Notes under the pieces: generated by a model
The model's input: the letters and a program-made list of their open reading frames with translations, nothing else
Told to the model about the DNA's origin: nothing
Database searches by the model: none
Translations under genes and position numbers: made by a program
In this document: in pieces, positions 23,397-31,385 of the stretch
Layout of the letters: each line of letters opens with the position of its first letter
Position numbering within the stretch: the first letter of the stretch is position 1
DNA from: CAITJF01 sp032654645
Lineage (GTDB): Bacteria; Pseudomonadota; Gammaproteobacteria; Burkholderiales; Gallionellaceae
Reading direction: 5' to 3'
NCBI GenBank assembly: GCA_032654645.1
Contig: JAULAW010000015.1
Span: 186,001 to 250,000, forward strand
DNA length: 64,000 nucleotides

Positions 23397-26300
23397 ATGC
23401 CGTTAAGCTGGAACGAAATCCGCAATCGCGCCCACGAATTTTCCAAGCGCTGGGAAAACGAAACTTCGGAAGATGCCGAAGCCAAGCCGTTCTGGACGGA
23501 GTTTTTCAATGTCTTCGGCATAGACCGCAAGCGTGTTGCCAGCTTCGAGGAGCCTGTCAAAAAGCTCGGCGACAAACAAGGCTACATCGACCTGTTCTGG
23601 AAAGGCATGCTGCTGGTCGAGCACAAATCGCGCGGCAAGGATTTGGACAAGGCTTATACCCAGGCGCTCGATTACTTCCCCGGCATCAAGGAACGCGACC
23701 TGCCGAAATATGTGCTGGTGTCCGATTTCGCGCGCTTCCGTTTGTACGACCTCGATCCCCCCTCGCCCCCCGGGAGAGGGGATGGGGGTGAGGGAGTCTT
23801 TTACGAATTCAAGCTCGCCGACCTGCACAAGCGCATCAAGCATTTCGCCTTCATCGCCGGTTACCGCACGCAAACCATCGCGCCGCAAAACCCGGTCAAC
23901 ATCAAGGCCGCCGAGCGCATGGGCAAGCTGCACGACGCGCTCAAGGCGGCGGGTTATGAAGGGCATCCGCTCGAAGTGCTGCTGGTGCGCCTGCTGTTCT
24001 GCCTGTTCGCCGAAGACACCGGCATCTTCCAACCCGCCAGCGCATTCCGCGCCTGGATAGAAGAGCGCACCGCGCCCGATGGCTCCGATCTCGGGCCGCA
24101 GCTCGCGCAGTTATTTCAGGTGCTCAACACGCCGGAAACCAAGCGCTCGAAAAATCTCGACGAACAAATTGCCGCGTTTCCCTACGTCAACGGCAAACTG
24201 TTCGAGGAAATATTGCCCATCGCCGATTTCGACGCCGCGATGCGCGAAGCGCTGCTCGACTGCTGTGCGCTGGACTGGAGCGCCATCTCGCCCGCGATAT
24301 TCGGCGCGCTGTTCCAGAGCATCATGGACGGCAAGGCGAGACGCAACCTCGGCGCGCACTACACCTCTGAGGAGAACATCCTCAAGCTTATCCAGCCGCT
24401 GTTCCTCGACGGTCTGCATGAGGAATTCGAGCGCGTCAAAAGCAACAAAAATAAACTGTTCGAATTCCACAAGAAGCTGCGCACGCTGACCTTCTTCGAC
24501 CCAGCCTGCGGTTGCGGCAACTTTCTGGTGATCGCCTACCGCGAACTGCGCAAGCTGGAACTGGACGTGCTGCGCGCCGTGCATGAAGGCCCCGGCTCGC
24601 GCTTCCTCGACATCCATCAGGAAATCAGCGTGGACGTGGACCAGTTCTTCGGTATCGAGATCGAGGAATTCCCGGCGCAGATCGCGCAGGTCGCGCTGTG
24701 GCTGATGGACCACCAGATGAACGTGCGCGTGTCGGAGGAATTCGGCATGTACTTCGCGCGCATCCCGCTCAAGACCTCGCCGCACATCGTCAACGGCAAC
24801 GCGCTGACGCTGGACTGGGACGACGTGCTGCCGGCGGAAAGGGCGAGTTATGTGCTGGGTAATCCGCCGTTCGTCGGTGCGAAGTTCATGGACGACGCGC
24901 AACGCGAGGATGCGCAGCGAGTGTTCGCGGACATCAAGAGCGGCGGCCTGCTGGATTTCGTCGCCGCGTGGTATGTGAAAGCGGCGCGGTACATGCGGAG
25001 CCTCCCCTCTCCCGCAGGCGGGAGAGGGGCTGGGGGTGAGGGTTTGTATATCCCGCATCCCCCGCAAAAATTGCCTGACGACCTGAAAAGCTATGCGCGC
25101 GAAATGCGCAAAGGACAAACCGATGCGGAACATCTGGTCTGGCATTTGTTGCGAGGCCGTCAAATCGCCGATGCAAAGTTTCGCCGCCAGCATCCGATAG
25201 GGCGTTACATTCTCGATTTCTATTGTGACGAACACAAACTTGCAGTGGAATTGGATGGGGGGCAGCACACCGAACAAGAAAATTATGATGAAGCGCGCAC
25301 AACCTTCCTCAATACACAAGGCATCCGTGTACTGCGCTTCTGGAACAACCAAGTCTTGCAAGAGACAGAGGCTGTCATGGAAGCGATCTGGCAAGCCTTG
25401 CAACCCTCACCCCAACCCTCTCCCGCCAGCGGGAGAGGGAGCAAGATCAAAGCCGCCTTCGTCTCCACCAACTCCATCACCCAGGGCGAGCAAGCCGGTG
25501 TGCTGTGGGGCTGGCTCCTCGCGCAAGGCATCCGCATCCATTTCGCGCATCGCACTTTCCAGTGGAGCAACGAGGCAAAGGGCATGGCGGCGGTGCATTG
25601 CGTCATCATCGGTTTTTATCTCCCCTCGCCCGCAGGCGGGAGAGGGGCAGGGGGTGAGGGCGAGCCGAGAAAGACCATCTACGAATACGAAGACATTCGC
25701 GGCGCGGCGCACGCCGTCGCTGCGCGCAACATCAACCCCTATCTGGTGGATGCGCAGGATGTGGTGCTGGAAAAACGCAGCAACCCGATTTGCGCAGCTC
25801 CTGAAATTCGATTTGGAAACCAGCCCATTGATGGTGGGCATTTTATTTTGAGCGAAGAAGAGCGGACAGAGCTTCTGGAGCATGAGCCCGAGGCCGAAAA
25901 ATTCATTCGCCCTTTTCTTGGAGCTGATGAATTTATCAACAACATTCCGCGCTACTGTTTATGGCTTCGAGATGCCAAACCGGATGAGTTGAGGCGTCTG
26001 CCACTCGTCATGCAGCGAGTGCAGGCAGTCAAGGCATTCCGCCTTGAGAGCAAACGTCAAGCCACCAATGAATTAGCGGCAACACCTACGCAGTTTGCTT
26101 TTGTCTCGCACCCTGATTCACATTACCTGTTGTTCCCAAGCGTTTCTTCCGAGCGGCGCAATTTCATTCCCATCGGCTTCATGCCGCCGGAAGTTATCAC
26201 CAGCAATCTGTGCCTGATTGTTCCGAATGCCACGCTCTACCACTTCGGCATCCTGACCTCGACGATGCACATGGCGTGGGTGCGCTACACCTGCGGACGA

Positions 26301-26825
26301 TTGAAAAGCGATTACCGCTATTCGGCGGGCATCGTCTACAACAACTTCCCCTGGCCCGATCTCCCTTCCCCCGCAGGCGGGGGAAGGGCCGGGGATGAGG
26401 GTCTTTCAACGGCAGCAGCTTCCTCCGACGACCCTCACCCTAAATCCCTCTCCCGCCTGCGGGCGAGGGACTTGGTGGAAGCCGCCGCCCAAGCCGTGCT
26501 GGACGCACGCGCACAATTCATGTTCCCCTCGCCCGCAGGCGGGGAGAGCGTAGCGAGGGGGGCGAAGCCGGCTAGGGGTGAGGGTGAGGGGGAGCGTGTG
26601 AGCGCAGCGAACTCAGCATCCCTCGCCGACCTCTACGACCCGCTCACCATGCCGCCCGCGCTGGTCAAAGCCCACCAGGCTCTCGACCGCGCCGTGGATG
26701 CCTGCTACCGCAAAGCCACCTTCGCCAGCGACGCGCAACGCGTTGAGTTCTTGTTCGAACGCTACCAGCAACTCAACAGCTTGTTGCCAACAGTGTCAGC
26801 GAAAAAATCGCGGAAGAAAGTCTAG
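23397..26825 (+). CDS. MmeI-like Type IIL restriction-modification enzyme with REP and DUF559 insertions
   Basis: A single chain that should cut DNA and methylate one strand for protection. The N-terminal nuclease has D65-x9-E75-x-K77 (IDLFWKGMLLVEHK). The methyltransferase has motif I DPACGCGNF at 368-376 and motif IV NPPF at 489-492. The target-recognition part includes THRTFQWSNEAKGM-like AHRTFQWSNEAKGM, INNIPRYCLW and LYHFGILTSTMHMAW; the C-terminus keeps SLADLYDPLTMPPALVKAH. Length is 1142 against about 920 for MmeI. The excess comes from seven REP-type repeats near residues 121, 536, 670, 742, 989, 1012 and 1043. It also comes from a DUF559 nuclease domain at about 549-669. All are in frame. 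Whether the enzyme still works is doubtful. It starts three bases after lipB. Confidence 0.9.
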   Translation: MPLSWNEIRNRAHEFSKRWENETSEDAEAKPFWTEFFNVFGIDRKRVASFEEPVKKLGDKQGYIDLFWKGMLLVEHKSRGKDLDKAYTQALDYFPGIKERDLPKYVLVSDFARFRLYDLDPPSPPGRGDGGEGVFYEFKLADLHKRIKHFAFIAGYRTQTIAPQNPVNIKAAERMGKLHDALKAAGYEGHPLEVLLVRLLFCLFAEDTGIFQPASAFRAWIEERTAPDGSDLGPQLAQLFQVLNTPETKRSKNLDEQIAAFPYVNGKLFEEILPIADFDAAMREALLDCCALDWSAISPAIFGALFQSIMDGKARRNLGAHYTSEENILKLIQPLFLDGLHEEFERVKSNKNKLFEFHKKLRTLTFFDPACGCGNFLVIAYRELRKLELDVLRAVHEGPGSRFLDIHQEISVDVDQFFGIEIEEFPAQIAQVALWLMDHQMNVRVSEEFGMYFARIPLKTSPHIVNGNALTLDWDDVLPAERASYVLGNPPFVGAKFMDDAQREDAQRVFADIKSGGLLDFVAAWYVKAARYMRSLPSPAGGRGAGGEGLYIPHPPQKLPDDLKSYAREMRKGQTDAEHLVWHLLRGRQIADAKFRRQHPIGRYILDFYCDEHKLAVELDGGQHTEQENYDEARTTFLNTQGIRVLRFWNNQVLQETEAVMEAIWQALQPSPQPSPASGRGSKIKAAFVSTNSITQGEQAGVLWGWLLAQGIRIHFAHRTFQWSNEAKGMAAVHCVIIGFYLPSPAGGRGAGGEGEPRKTIYEYEDIRGAAHAVAARNINPYLVDAQDVVLEKRSNPICAAPEIRFGNQPIDGGHFILSEEERTELLEHEPEAEKFIRPFLGADEFINNIPRYCLWLRDAKPDELRRLPLVMQRVQAVKAFRLESKRQATNELAATPTQFAFVSHPDSHYLLFPSVSSERRNFIPIGFMPPEVITSNLCLIVPNATLYHFGILTSTMHMAWVRYTCGRLKSDYRYSAGIVYNNFPWPDLPSPAGGGRAGDEGLSTAAASSDDPHPKSLSRLRARDLVEAAAQAVLDARAQFMFPSPAGGESVARGAKPARGEGEGERVSAANSASLADLYDPLTMPPALVKAHQALDRAVDACYRKATFASDAQRVEFLFERYQQLNSLLPTVSAKKSRKKV
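23757..23795. repeat. REP 1 within the MmeI-like gene
   Basis: CCCCCTCGCCCCCCGGGAGAGGGGATGGGGGTGAGGG-type unit, tail to the right. It encodes PPSPPGRGDGGEG between LYDLD and FYEFKLADLHKRI, which are adjacent in relatives as I know them. Confidence 0.8.
25001..25440 (+). mobile_element. DUF559 nuclease cassette bracketed by inverted REP elements
   Basis: The left REP (25001-25042) has perfect 12-bp arms CCCCTCTCCCGC and GCGGGAGAGGGG around AG, then CTGGGGGTGAGGG. The right REP (25404-25440) is inverted, CCCTCACCCC then CCCTCTCCCGC/GCGGGAGAGGG, so the tails face inward. Between them lies a whole DUF559/Vsr-like PD-(D/E)XK domain: MRKGQTDAEHLVWHLLRGRQ, KFRRQHPIGRYILDF, with D607, E618 and D620 (ELDGGQH), and VLRFWNNQVL. 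The surrounding MmeI-like sequence resumes exactly (AARYM before, KIKAAFVSTNS after), so the cassette looks inserted without breaking the frame. Confidence 0.75.
25621..25660. repeat. REP 4 within the MmeI-like gene
   Basis: TCCCCTCGCCCGC/GCGGGAGAGGGG palindrome followed by CAGGGGGTGAGGG. It encodes PSPAGGRGAGGEG between VIIGFYL and EPRKTIYEYED, in frame. Confidence 0.8.
26361..26470. repeat. Inverted REP pair (REPs 5 and 6) within the MmeI-like gene
   Basis: REP 5 (26361-26401) has CCCTTCCCCCGC/GCGGGGGAAGGG and a right-hand tail. REP 6 (26432-26470) is inverted, CCCTCACCC then CCCTCTCCCGC. A 30-bp spacer separates the inward tails. This is the arrangement of a BIME. In protein it fills the gap between NNFPWPD and VEAAAQAVLDARAQF. 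Confidence 0.8.
26524..26590. repeat. REP 7 within the MmeI-like gene
   Basis: CCCCTCGCCCGCAGGCGGGGAGAG is followed by AGCGTAGCGAGGGG and two copies of GGGTGAGGG. It encodes PSPAGGESVARGAKPARGEG between DARAQF and the SLADLYDPLTMPPAL block, in frame. Confidence 0.7.
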
Positions 26826-26896
26826 CCCGCGGGTGCAATAACAAACGCGGCGAAGCTGTCTTTGTTTATGGCATAGCCTTTGCGCTACGCGCAAGG

Positions 26897-27352
26897 CTAC
26901 AAAAACATCGCCGCCGAAACTCCAAATCTTGCTGCCAATACTTTGGCTTGGCGCGCATTGAAATTGCGTCTCCCGGACAGCAATTTTGACACGATGCCTT
27001 GGCTACCCAGCTCAGGCAGGTCTATCTGGCGCAAGTTATCGCGCTGCATCAGGTATCTCAATACCTCTGCACCTGTCGCCTCTGGCGGCATTTTGTCTCT
27101 GGCTTCGTATCGGCAATAAACTCACCCGGATACTCTACCAGTTGGGCGAGCGGGTGGTACTCGTCAGACCCTCCCGCATCGAGTGCGGCATCAAGACATA
27201 GCTCCAGTGTTGTATTGCTGCCTTAAGTCGTGCGTTCATTTCCAGCCTCCATGGTCATATTCCTTGTGCGTCAATACCGCCCGGATAAACATTTGCCCCC
27301 TCGGATGACGCCGCGCATGCAACTGCACCCCGCGCAAGTCCGCGCCGTGAGT
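26897..27352 (-). pseudogene. Decayed higBA-type toxin-antitoxin remnant
   Basis: Reading leftwards, a fragment of a HigB-like toxin appears first: LRGVQLHARRHPRGQMFIRA, then VLTHKEYDHGGWK and a TGA that overlaps an ATG at 27239 (ATGA). This ATG starts a HigA-like antitoxin: MNARLKAAIQHWS, a frame change, DEYHPLAQLVEYPGEFIAD, another frame change near 27090, then PPEATGAEVLRYLMQRDNLR, QIDLPELGSQGIVSKLLSGR and FGVSAAMF, the helix-turn-helix end. The toxin's N-terminal half is missing and the antitoxin has at least two frameshifts. The last 64 residues could still be translated. The family assignment is from pattern memory. Confidence 0.55.
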
Positions 27353-28098
27353 CAAACCGGGTTATCCATATCGAAAAAACGGTGCTCTACGCTGAAGCGA
27401 GCCGCGAGATGTTCGCCCAATGCCCGTATGCCATAACGCTCGGTGGCATGATGCCCAGCCGCGATGAAGGCCACACCAGTTTCCTGCGCCACATGCACAT
27501 TCTGTTCGGAAATTTCGCCGGTCAGGAATGCGTCCACGCCCAGCGCCACGGCCGCTTCGAAGTAGCCCTGCGCCCCGCCGCTGCACCATGCGATACGATT
27601 GATGGTGCGGCTGCCATCCCCGATCACTTGCGGCGCACGCTGCAACACACCTTCGATGTACGCGGAGAGTTGTGCCAGCATTTGCGGCTGTACCAGTTCG
27701 CCGTGGCAGGCAATGCCCTGTTCGCCGAAGCGGCCCTGTTCCACAAAGCCCAGCCGTTTGCCGAGCTGCGCGTTGTTGCCGAGTTCGGCATGCGCATCCA
27801 GCGGCAGGTGGTAGGCCAGCAGGCTCACGTCATGCTGCAACAGATGTGCGATGCGGCGTTTCTTGATGCCGGTAATCGTCGCGTCTTCACTGCGCCAGAA
27901 ATATCCGTGATGCACCAGGATGGCATCCGCACCCCATGCGGTAGCTGCTTCCAATAAACGTTGCGAGGCCGTCACCCCGCTGGCGATGCGGCCCACTTGC
28001 GCTTTCCCCTCTACCTGCACGCCGTTCGGTGAATAATCGCGAAAACGGCTGACTTCCAGCATGCTTCCGATATAATCGCGCAATTCGTTCAGCAGCAT
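27352..28098 (-). CDS. Nif3-like dinuclear metal-binding protein (YbgI family)
   Basis: This conserved family has a two-metal centre and a function that remains unsettled; a GTP cyclohydrolase-like role has been proposed for relatives. Metal ligands are in ADAILVHHGYFWR and in AAGHHATERYG. Other family segments are SPNGVQVEG, LLAYHLPLDAH, CSGGAQGYF and DAFLTGEISEQ. The frame is open upstream to 28164, but LLNELRDYIGSML is the usual N-terminus. The ATG at 28098 has a GGTGGGGG ribosome site. It is divergent from the HtrA-type protease gene, with 38 bp between them. Confidence 0.9.
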   Translation of the reverse strand: MLLNELRDYIGSMLEVSRFRDYSPNGVQVEGKAQVGRIASGVTASQRLLEAATAWGADAILVHHGYFWRSEDATITGIKKRRIAHLLQHDVSLLAYHLPLDAHAELGNNAQLGKRLGFVEQGRFGEQGIACHGELVQPQMLAQLSAYIEGVLQRAPQVIGDGSRTINRIAWCSGGAQGYFEAAVALGVDAFLTGEISEQNVHVAQETGVAFIAAGHHATERYGIRALGEHLAARFSVEHRFFDMDNPV

Positions 28099-28136
28099 AT
28101 TGCCCCCACCATTTAACTTAGTGATTTCATCATACC

Positions 28137-29303
28137 ATGCGTAAATTCTGGCTCTTGTTCGCACAGTCCACCACCATCGGTCTGGCCGTGTTGTTCATCA
28201 TCCATACGCTCAAGCCCGGCCTGCTGCCCAACGCGGCGCGTAGCGGTGTAGTGACGCTGTACGAGAATGCACCTGATAGCGGCAGCAAAATACCTGCAAC
28301 AGGTTTCAGTGCAGCGGCAAAAAAAGTCATGCCCGCAGTGGTTAACATTTTCACCAGCAGCACAGTGAAAATCCCCAATAACCCATTCATGGATGACCCG
28401 CGCTTCCGCTTCTTTTTCGGCGACCAGTTCGATGAAGAAGGTGCGGTGCAGAAAAGCTCTGGCCTGGGTTCCGGCGTCATCGTCAGCCATGATGGCTACA
28501 TCCTTACCAACCATCACGTGATTGAATCCGCCGACCAAATCGAAGTGGCGCTGTCCGACGGGCGCAAGGCCAAGGGGCGCATCATCGGCTCCGACCCGGA
28601 AACTGACCTTGCCGTAATTAAAATAGACTTGCCCGGCGCCATACCCTCCATCACTTTTGCCCAGGCCGAACAGGCCCAGGTGGGCGACATCGTGCTCGCT
28701 ATCGGCAACCCATTTGACGTGGGACAAACAGTGACCATGGGCATCATCAGCGCGCTGAAGCGCAGCCATCTCGGGCTGAACACTTTCGAGAATTTTATCC
28801 AGACCGATGCCGCCATCAATCCCGGCAACTCCGGCGGCGCGCTGGTGGATGTGAACGGCAACCTGATCGGCATCAACAGCGCTATCTACTCGCCCAATGG
28901 CGGCTCGCTCGGCATCGGCTTCGCCATTTCCATCAGCACGGCGAAGAAAATCATGGAACAGATCATCCAGAACGGTTCGGTGACGCGCGGCTGGATAGGC
29001 GTGGCGGTGCAGGAACTCACACCGGAGCTGGCGGAATCGTTCAAGCTTGGCGACACCCAGGGCGTGCTGATTTCCGAAGTGGTGCGCAACAGCCCGGCGG
29101 ATCAGGCCGGCATCAAGGCAGGGGACATCCTCACCACCGTGGACAACAAGCCGCTGGCTGATTCCAACGTCATGCTGGAAACCATCTCCAGCCTGCCGCC
29201 CGGCAAAGTGGTCATGCTCAAGCTGCTACGCAACCAGCGCGAAGTGGTGGTGCAGGTGAAGGTTGGCAAACGTCCGAAACCGAGGACAATGCCGCAGGAA
29301 TAG
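28137..29303 (+). CDS. DegS/HtrA-type membrane-anchored serine protease
   Basis: It is a trypsin-like periplasmic protease with one PDZ domain. An N-terminal membrane helix (LLFAQSTTIGLAVLFIIHTL) lacks a clear cleavage site, so it is probably an anchor. The catalytic triad is H127 (TNHHVIE), D157 (DPETDLAVIK) and S232 (INPGNSGGAL). The single PDZ domain spans about 285-375 (GWIGVAVQELTPELA). One PDZ and an anchor fit DegS more than DegP. By family it may trigger an envelope stress response by cutting an anti-sigma factor, but no such gene is nearby. It sits at the end of the his-hinT-tat cluster, a common betaproteobacterial position. Confidence 0.93.
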   Translation: MRKFWLLFAQSTTIGLAVLFIIHTLKPGLLPNAARSGVVTLYENAPDSGSKIPATGFSAAAKKVMPAVVNIFTSSTVKIPNNPFMDDPRFRFFFGDQFDEEGAVQKSSGLGSGVIVSHDGYILTNHHVIESADQIEVALSDGRKAKGRIIGSDPETDLAVIKIDLPGAIPSITFAQAEQAQVGDIVLAIGNPFDVGQTVTMGIISALKRSHLGLNTFENFIQTDAAINPGNSGGALVDVNGNLIGINSAIYSPNGGSLGIGFAISISTAKKIMEQIIQNGSVTRGWIGVAVQELTPELAESFKLGDTQGVLISEVVRNSPADQAGIKAGDILTTVDNKPLADSNVMLETISSLPPGKVVMLKLLRNQREVVVQVKVGKRPKPRTMPQE

Positions 29304-29373
29304 TTAGCGGGGGACGACCCAGCAGCCGGTCATAGGTTCGCGCCATTCATTGTTGCCGGGCATCACCGCGATT

Positions 29374-30105
29374 TTACTCGGTATTTGCTGTGACTTTCGG
29401 TTTCATCCATCCCGCCACCACGATGCCCGCCTCGTACAACAACCACAGCGGCATCGCCAGCATAAATTGCGAAACCACGTCCGGCGGGGTGAAAATCGCG
29501 CCAACGATAAATGCGCCGACTATCACGTAGGAGCGGATTTCCCTCAGTTTTTCGACACTGACAATGCCCATGCGCACCAGCAGCACTACCGCCACCGGCA
29601 CCTGGAAAGTAACCCCGAACGCCATGAACATGCCGAGCACGAAACTGAGATATTTGTCGATGTCGGTCATCACTGCCACACCATGCGGTGCGGAGGATGT
29701 GATAAATCCGAACACCACCGGAAACACCACGAAGTATGCGAACGCCATGCCGCAAAAAAACAGTAACGTGCTGGCAATGATGAGCGGAACGACCAGGCGT
29801 TTTTCGTGCGCATATAGCCCGGGCGCTACGAACCGCCATATCTGGTAAAGGATGTAAGGGAGCGCGATCAGCAAGGCGGCCATCATCGCGACTTTGAGCG
29901 GCACAAAAAACGGTGTGGTGACATCGGTTGCGATCATCTGCCCGCCCTTTGGCAGCTTTGCCAGCAGCGGTTGCGCCAACAAGGTGTAGAGGTCGGACGC
30001 CCACGGGAACAAACAAACAAACGCCAGCAGCAAAGCCACTGCAACTTTTAGCAAACGCGCGCGTAATTCGATCAAATGCGCAATAAAGCTTTCACTGATA
30101 CCCAT
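29374..30105 (-). CDS. tatC: Twin-arginine translocase subunit TatC
   Basis: The six-helix receptor for twin-arginine signal peptides in the inner membrane. Family segments are FIAHLIELRARLLKV, FFVPLKVAMMAALLIALPY, LYQIWRFVAPGLYAHEKR, and GVTFQVPVAVVLLVRMGIV, followed by the Tat-typical FTPPDVVSQ. The 243-residue length is normal. The ATG overlaps the tatB stop by one base (TGATG); a TTG one codon earlier is less likely. It ends the his-hinT-tatABC run. Confidence 0.97.
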   Translation of the reverse strand: MGISESFIAHLIELRARLLKVAVALLLAFVCLFPWASDLYTLLAQPLLAKLPKGGQMIATDVTTPFFVPLKVAMMAALLIALPYILYQIWRFVAPGLYAHEKRLVVPLIIASTLLFFCGMAFAYFVVFPVVFGFITSSAPHGVAVMTDIDKYLSFVLGMFMAFGVTFQVPVAVVLLVRMGIVSVEKLREIRSYVIVGAFIVGAIFTPPDVVSQFMLAMPLWLLYEAGIVVAGWMKPKVTANTE

Positions 30106-30461
30106 CAAACCGGCTTGTTTGGCGTTGAGGAAGATTGCGTGGCGGAAGGTTTTTGCTCATCGGGTTCTGCGGGCGATTTGCCTAACTGCGCATCCAATAT
30201 TTTCTGCTCCAGTTCCTGCCTTGCCTCCAGCGTGGATTGCTCGATGGCGGAGATTTCCTTACGAATAGTGCTGTCAAATTGGCTAACTTCTTTAATTGCC
30301 ATGTCGTTTGCAATGTCGTTCTTGACGTTTTGCACATAGCGCTGTATCCGTCCCCACATATGGCCCGCTGTCCGAGCCACTTTAGGCAACCGCTCCGGGC
30401 CAATGACGATAAGAGCCACCACCATTATGACCATCAACTCGAAGAATGAAATATCAAACAT
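30105..30461 (-). CDS. tatB: Twin-arginine translocase subunit TatB
   Basis: The single-span partner of TatC: membrane helix (MFDISFFELMVIMVVALIVIG), the hinge GPERLP, an amphipathic helix (VARTAGHMWGRIQRYVQ) and a variable acidic C-terminus rich in Ser, Pro and Gln. The length of 118 is within range. It overlaps tatA by 8 bases and tatC by one. Confidence 0.95.
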   Translation of the reverse strand: MFDISFFELMVIMVVALIVIGPERLPKVARTAGHMWGRIQRYVQNVKNDIANDMAIKEVSQFDSTIRKEISAIEQSTLEARQELEQKILDAQLGKSPAEPDEQKPSATQSSSTPNKPV

Positions 30462-30684
30462 GCGTGTTTGACTTGTCTTTCGCCTGTGTTTTCGACGTTA
30501 CTTCGCCCTCTATGACCTTGCCGTCCTGTGGGGCCTGCTTGGGTTCATCGTCGCGCACGCCTTCCTTGAAATTTTTCACCGCGCCGCCCAGATCGCTGCC
30601 GATATTGCGCAGTTTCTTGGTGCCGAATATCAGGATGACGACCAATAAAACAATCAACCAGTGCCAGATGCTCAGTCCACCCAT
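30454..30684 (-). CDS. tatA: Twin-arginine translocase subunit TatA
   Basis: The pore-forming subunit: N-terminal helix (SIWHWLIVLLVVILIFGTKK), FGTKKLRNIGSDLGGAVKNF amphipathic part and a charged tail. The 76-residue length is typical. It overlaps tatB by 8 bases and follows hinT by 27. Confidence 0.96.
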   Translation of the reverse strand: MGGLSIWHWLIVLLVVILIFGTKKLRNIGSDLGGAVKNFKEGVRDDEPKQAPQDGKVIEGEVTSKTQAKDKSNTHV

Positions 30685-30711
30685 TTTGTTTCTCCTAAAA
30701 ATAGAGCCACG

Positions 30712-31059
30712 TTAATTGCGCCGAACCATGGGCGGAATGTGGCCGCCGCCGATGATGTGGATGTGCAGGTGAAACACTTCCTGCCCGCCACCCTTGCCGG
30801 TGTTAATGACGATGCGAAAACCTTTATCCAGCCCTTGTTCTATAGCCAGCTTGGGTGCCAGCAACAACATCTTTCCCAACAGCGCCGCATGGCTGCCATC
30901 CGCTTCCAGCAACGAATCCAGATGCTGCTTGGGAACCAGCATGAAGTGCACCGGCGCAACGGGGTTAATGTCATGAAAGGCAAATAACTCACCATCCTCG
31001 TACACCTTTTTGCTCGGAATTTCGCCGCGCGCGATCCTACAGAAAATACAGTCACCCAT
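30712..31059 (-). CDS. hinT: HIT-family purine nucleoside phosphoramidase HinT
   Basis: The 115-residue protein has the histidine triad VFHLHIHIIGG, with CIFCRIARGEIPSKKVYED at the N-terminus. By family it hydrolyses adenosine phosphoramidates and aminoacyl-AMP. It follows hisE by two bases, the standard betaproteobacterial hisE-hinT-tatA order. Only its position links it to histidine synthesis. Confidence 0.95.
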   Translation of the reverse strand: MGDCIFCRIARGEIPSKKVYEDGELFAFHDINPVAPVHFMLVPKQHLDSLLEADGSHAALLGKMLLLAPKLAIEQGLDKGFRIVINTGKGGGQEVFHLHIHIIGGGHIPPMVRRN

Positions 31060-31061
31060 GG

Positions 31062-31385
31062 TCAGTCCTTTTTCCGGCTACCCTTTTCAGCGATTCCTGA
31101 CACGCCTTCGCGCCGCGCCAGCTCGTTCAGGATATCATCCGCGCTCAAACCATGCTGCGCCAACAATACCATGCAATGAAACCACAGATCGGCGGTTTCA
31201 TGCACCAGATGCGCATTGTTGCCGCCTTTGGCTGCCAGCACCACTTCGGTGGCCTCTTCGCCGATTTTTTTCAGTATGGCGTCCTCGCCTTTACTATACA
31301 GTTTTGCGACGTAAGAGCTATCCGGTTTAGCCTGCTTGCGCGCATGCAGGGTTTGCGTCAGCCGTTGCAAGATGTCATTGTTCAT
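31062..31385 (-). CDS. hisE: Phosphoribosyl-ATP diphosphatase
   Basis: Second step of histidine synthesis, removing pyrophosphate from phosphoribosyl-ATP. The 107-residue all-helical protein has the MazG-like metal site EEATEVVLAAKGG and the family block DLWFHCMVLLAQHGLSADDI. It is separate from hisI rather than fused, and overlaps it by four bases (ATGA). Confidence 0.95.
   Translation of the reverse strand: MNNDILQRLTQTLHARKQAKPDSSYVAKLYSKGEDAILKKIGEEATEVVLAAKGGNNAHLVHETADLWFHCMVLLAQHGLSADDILNELARREGVSGIAEKGSRKKD

Noticed and set aside
24111..25403. Long open frame of 430 codons on the minus strand, opposite the MmeI-like gene
   Set aside because: The plus-strand frame has clear nuclease and methyltransferase motifs. 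The antisense frame has no ribosome site, no recognisable domain, and the His/Arg/Gln-rich composition typical of GC-rich shadows.
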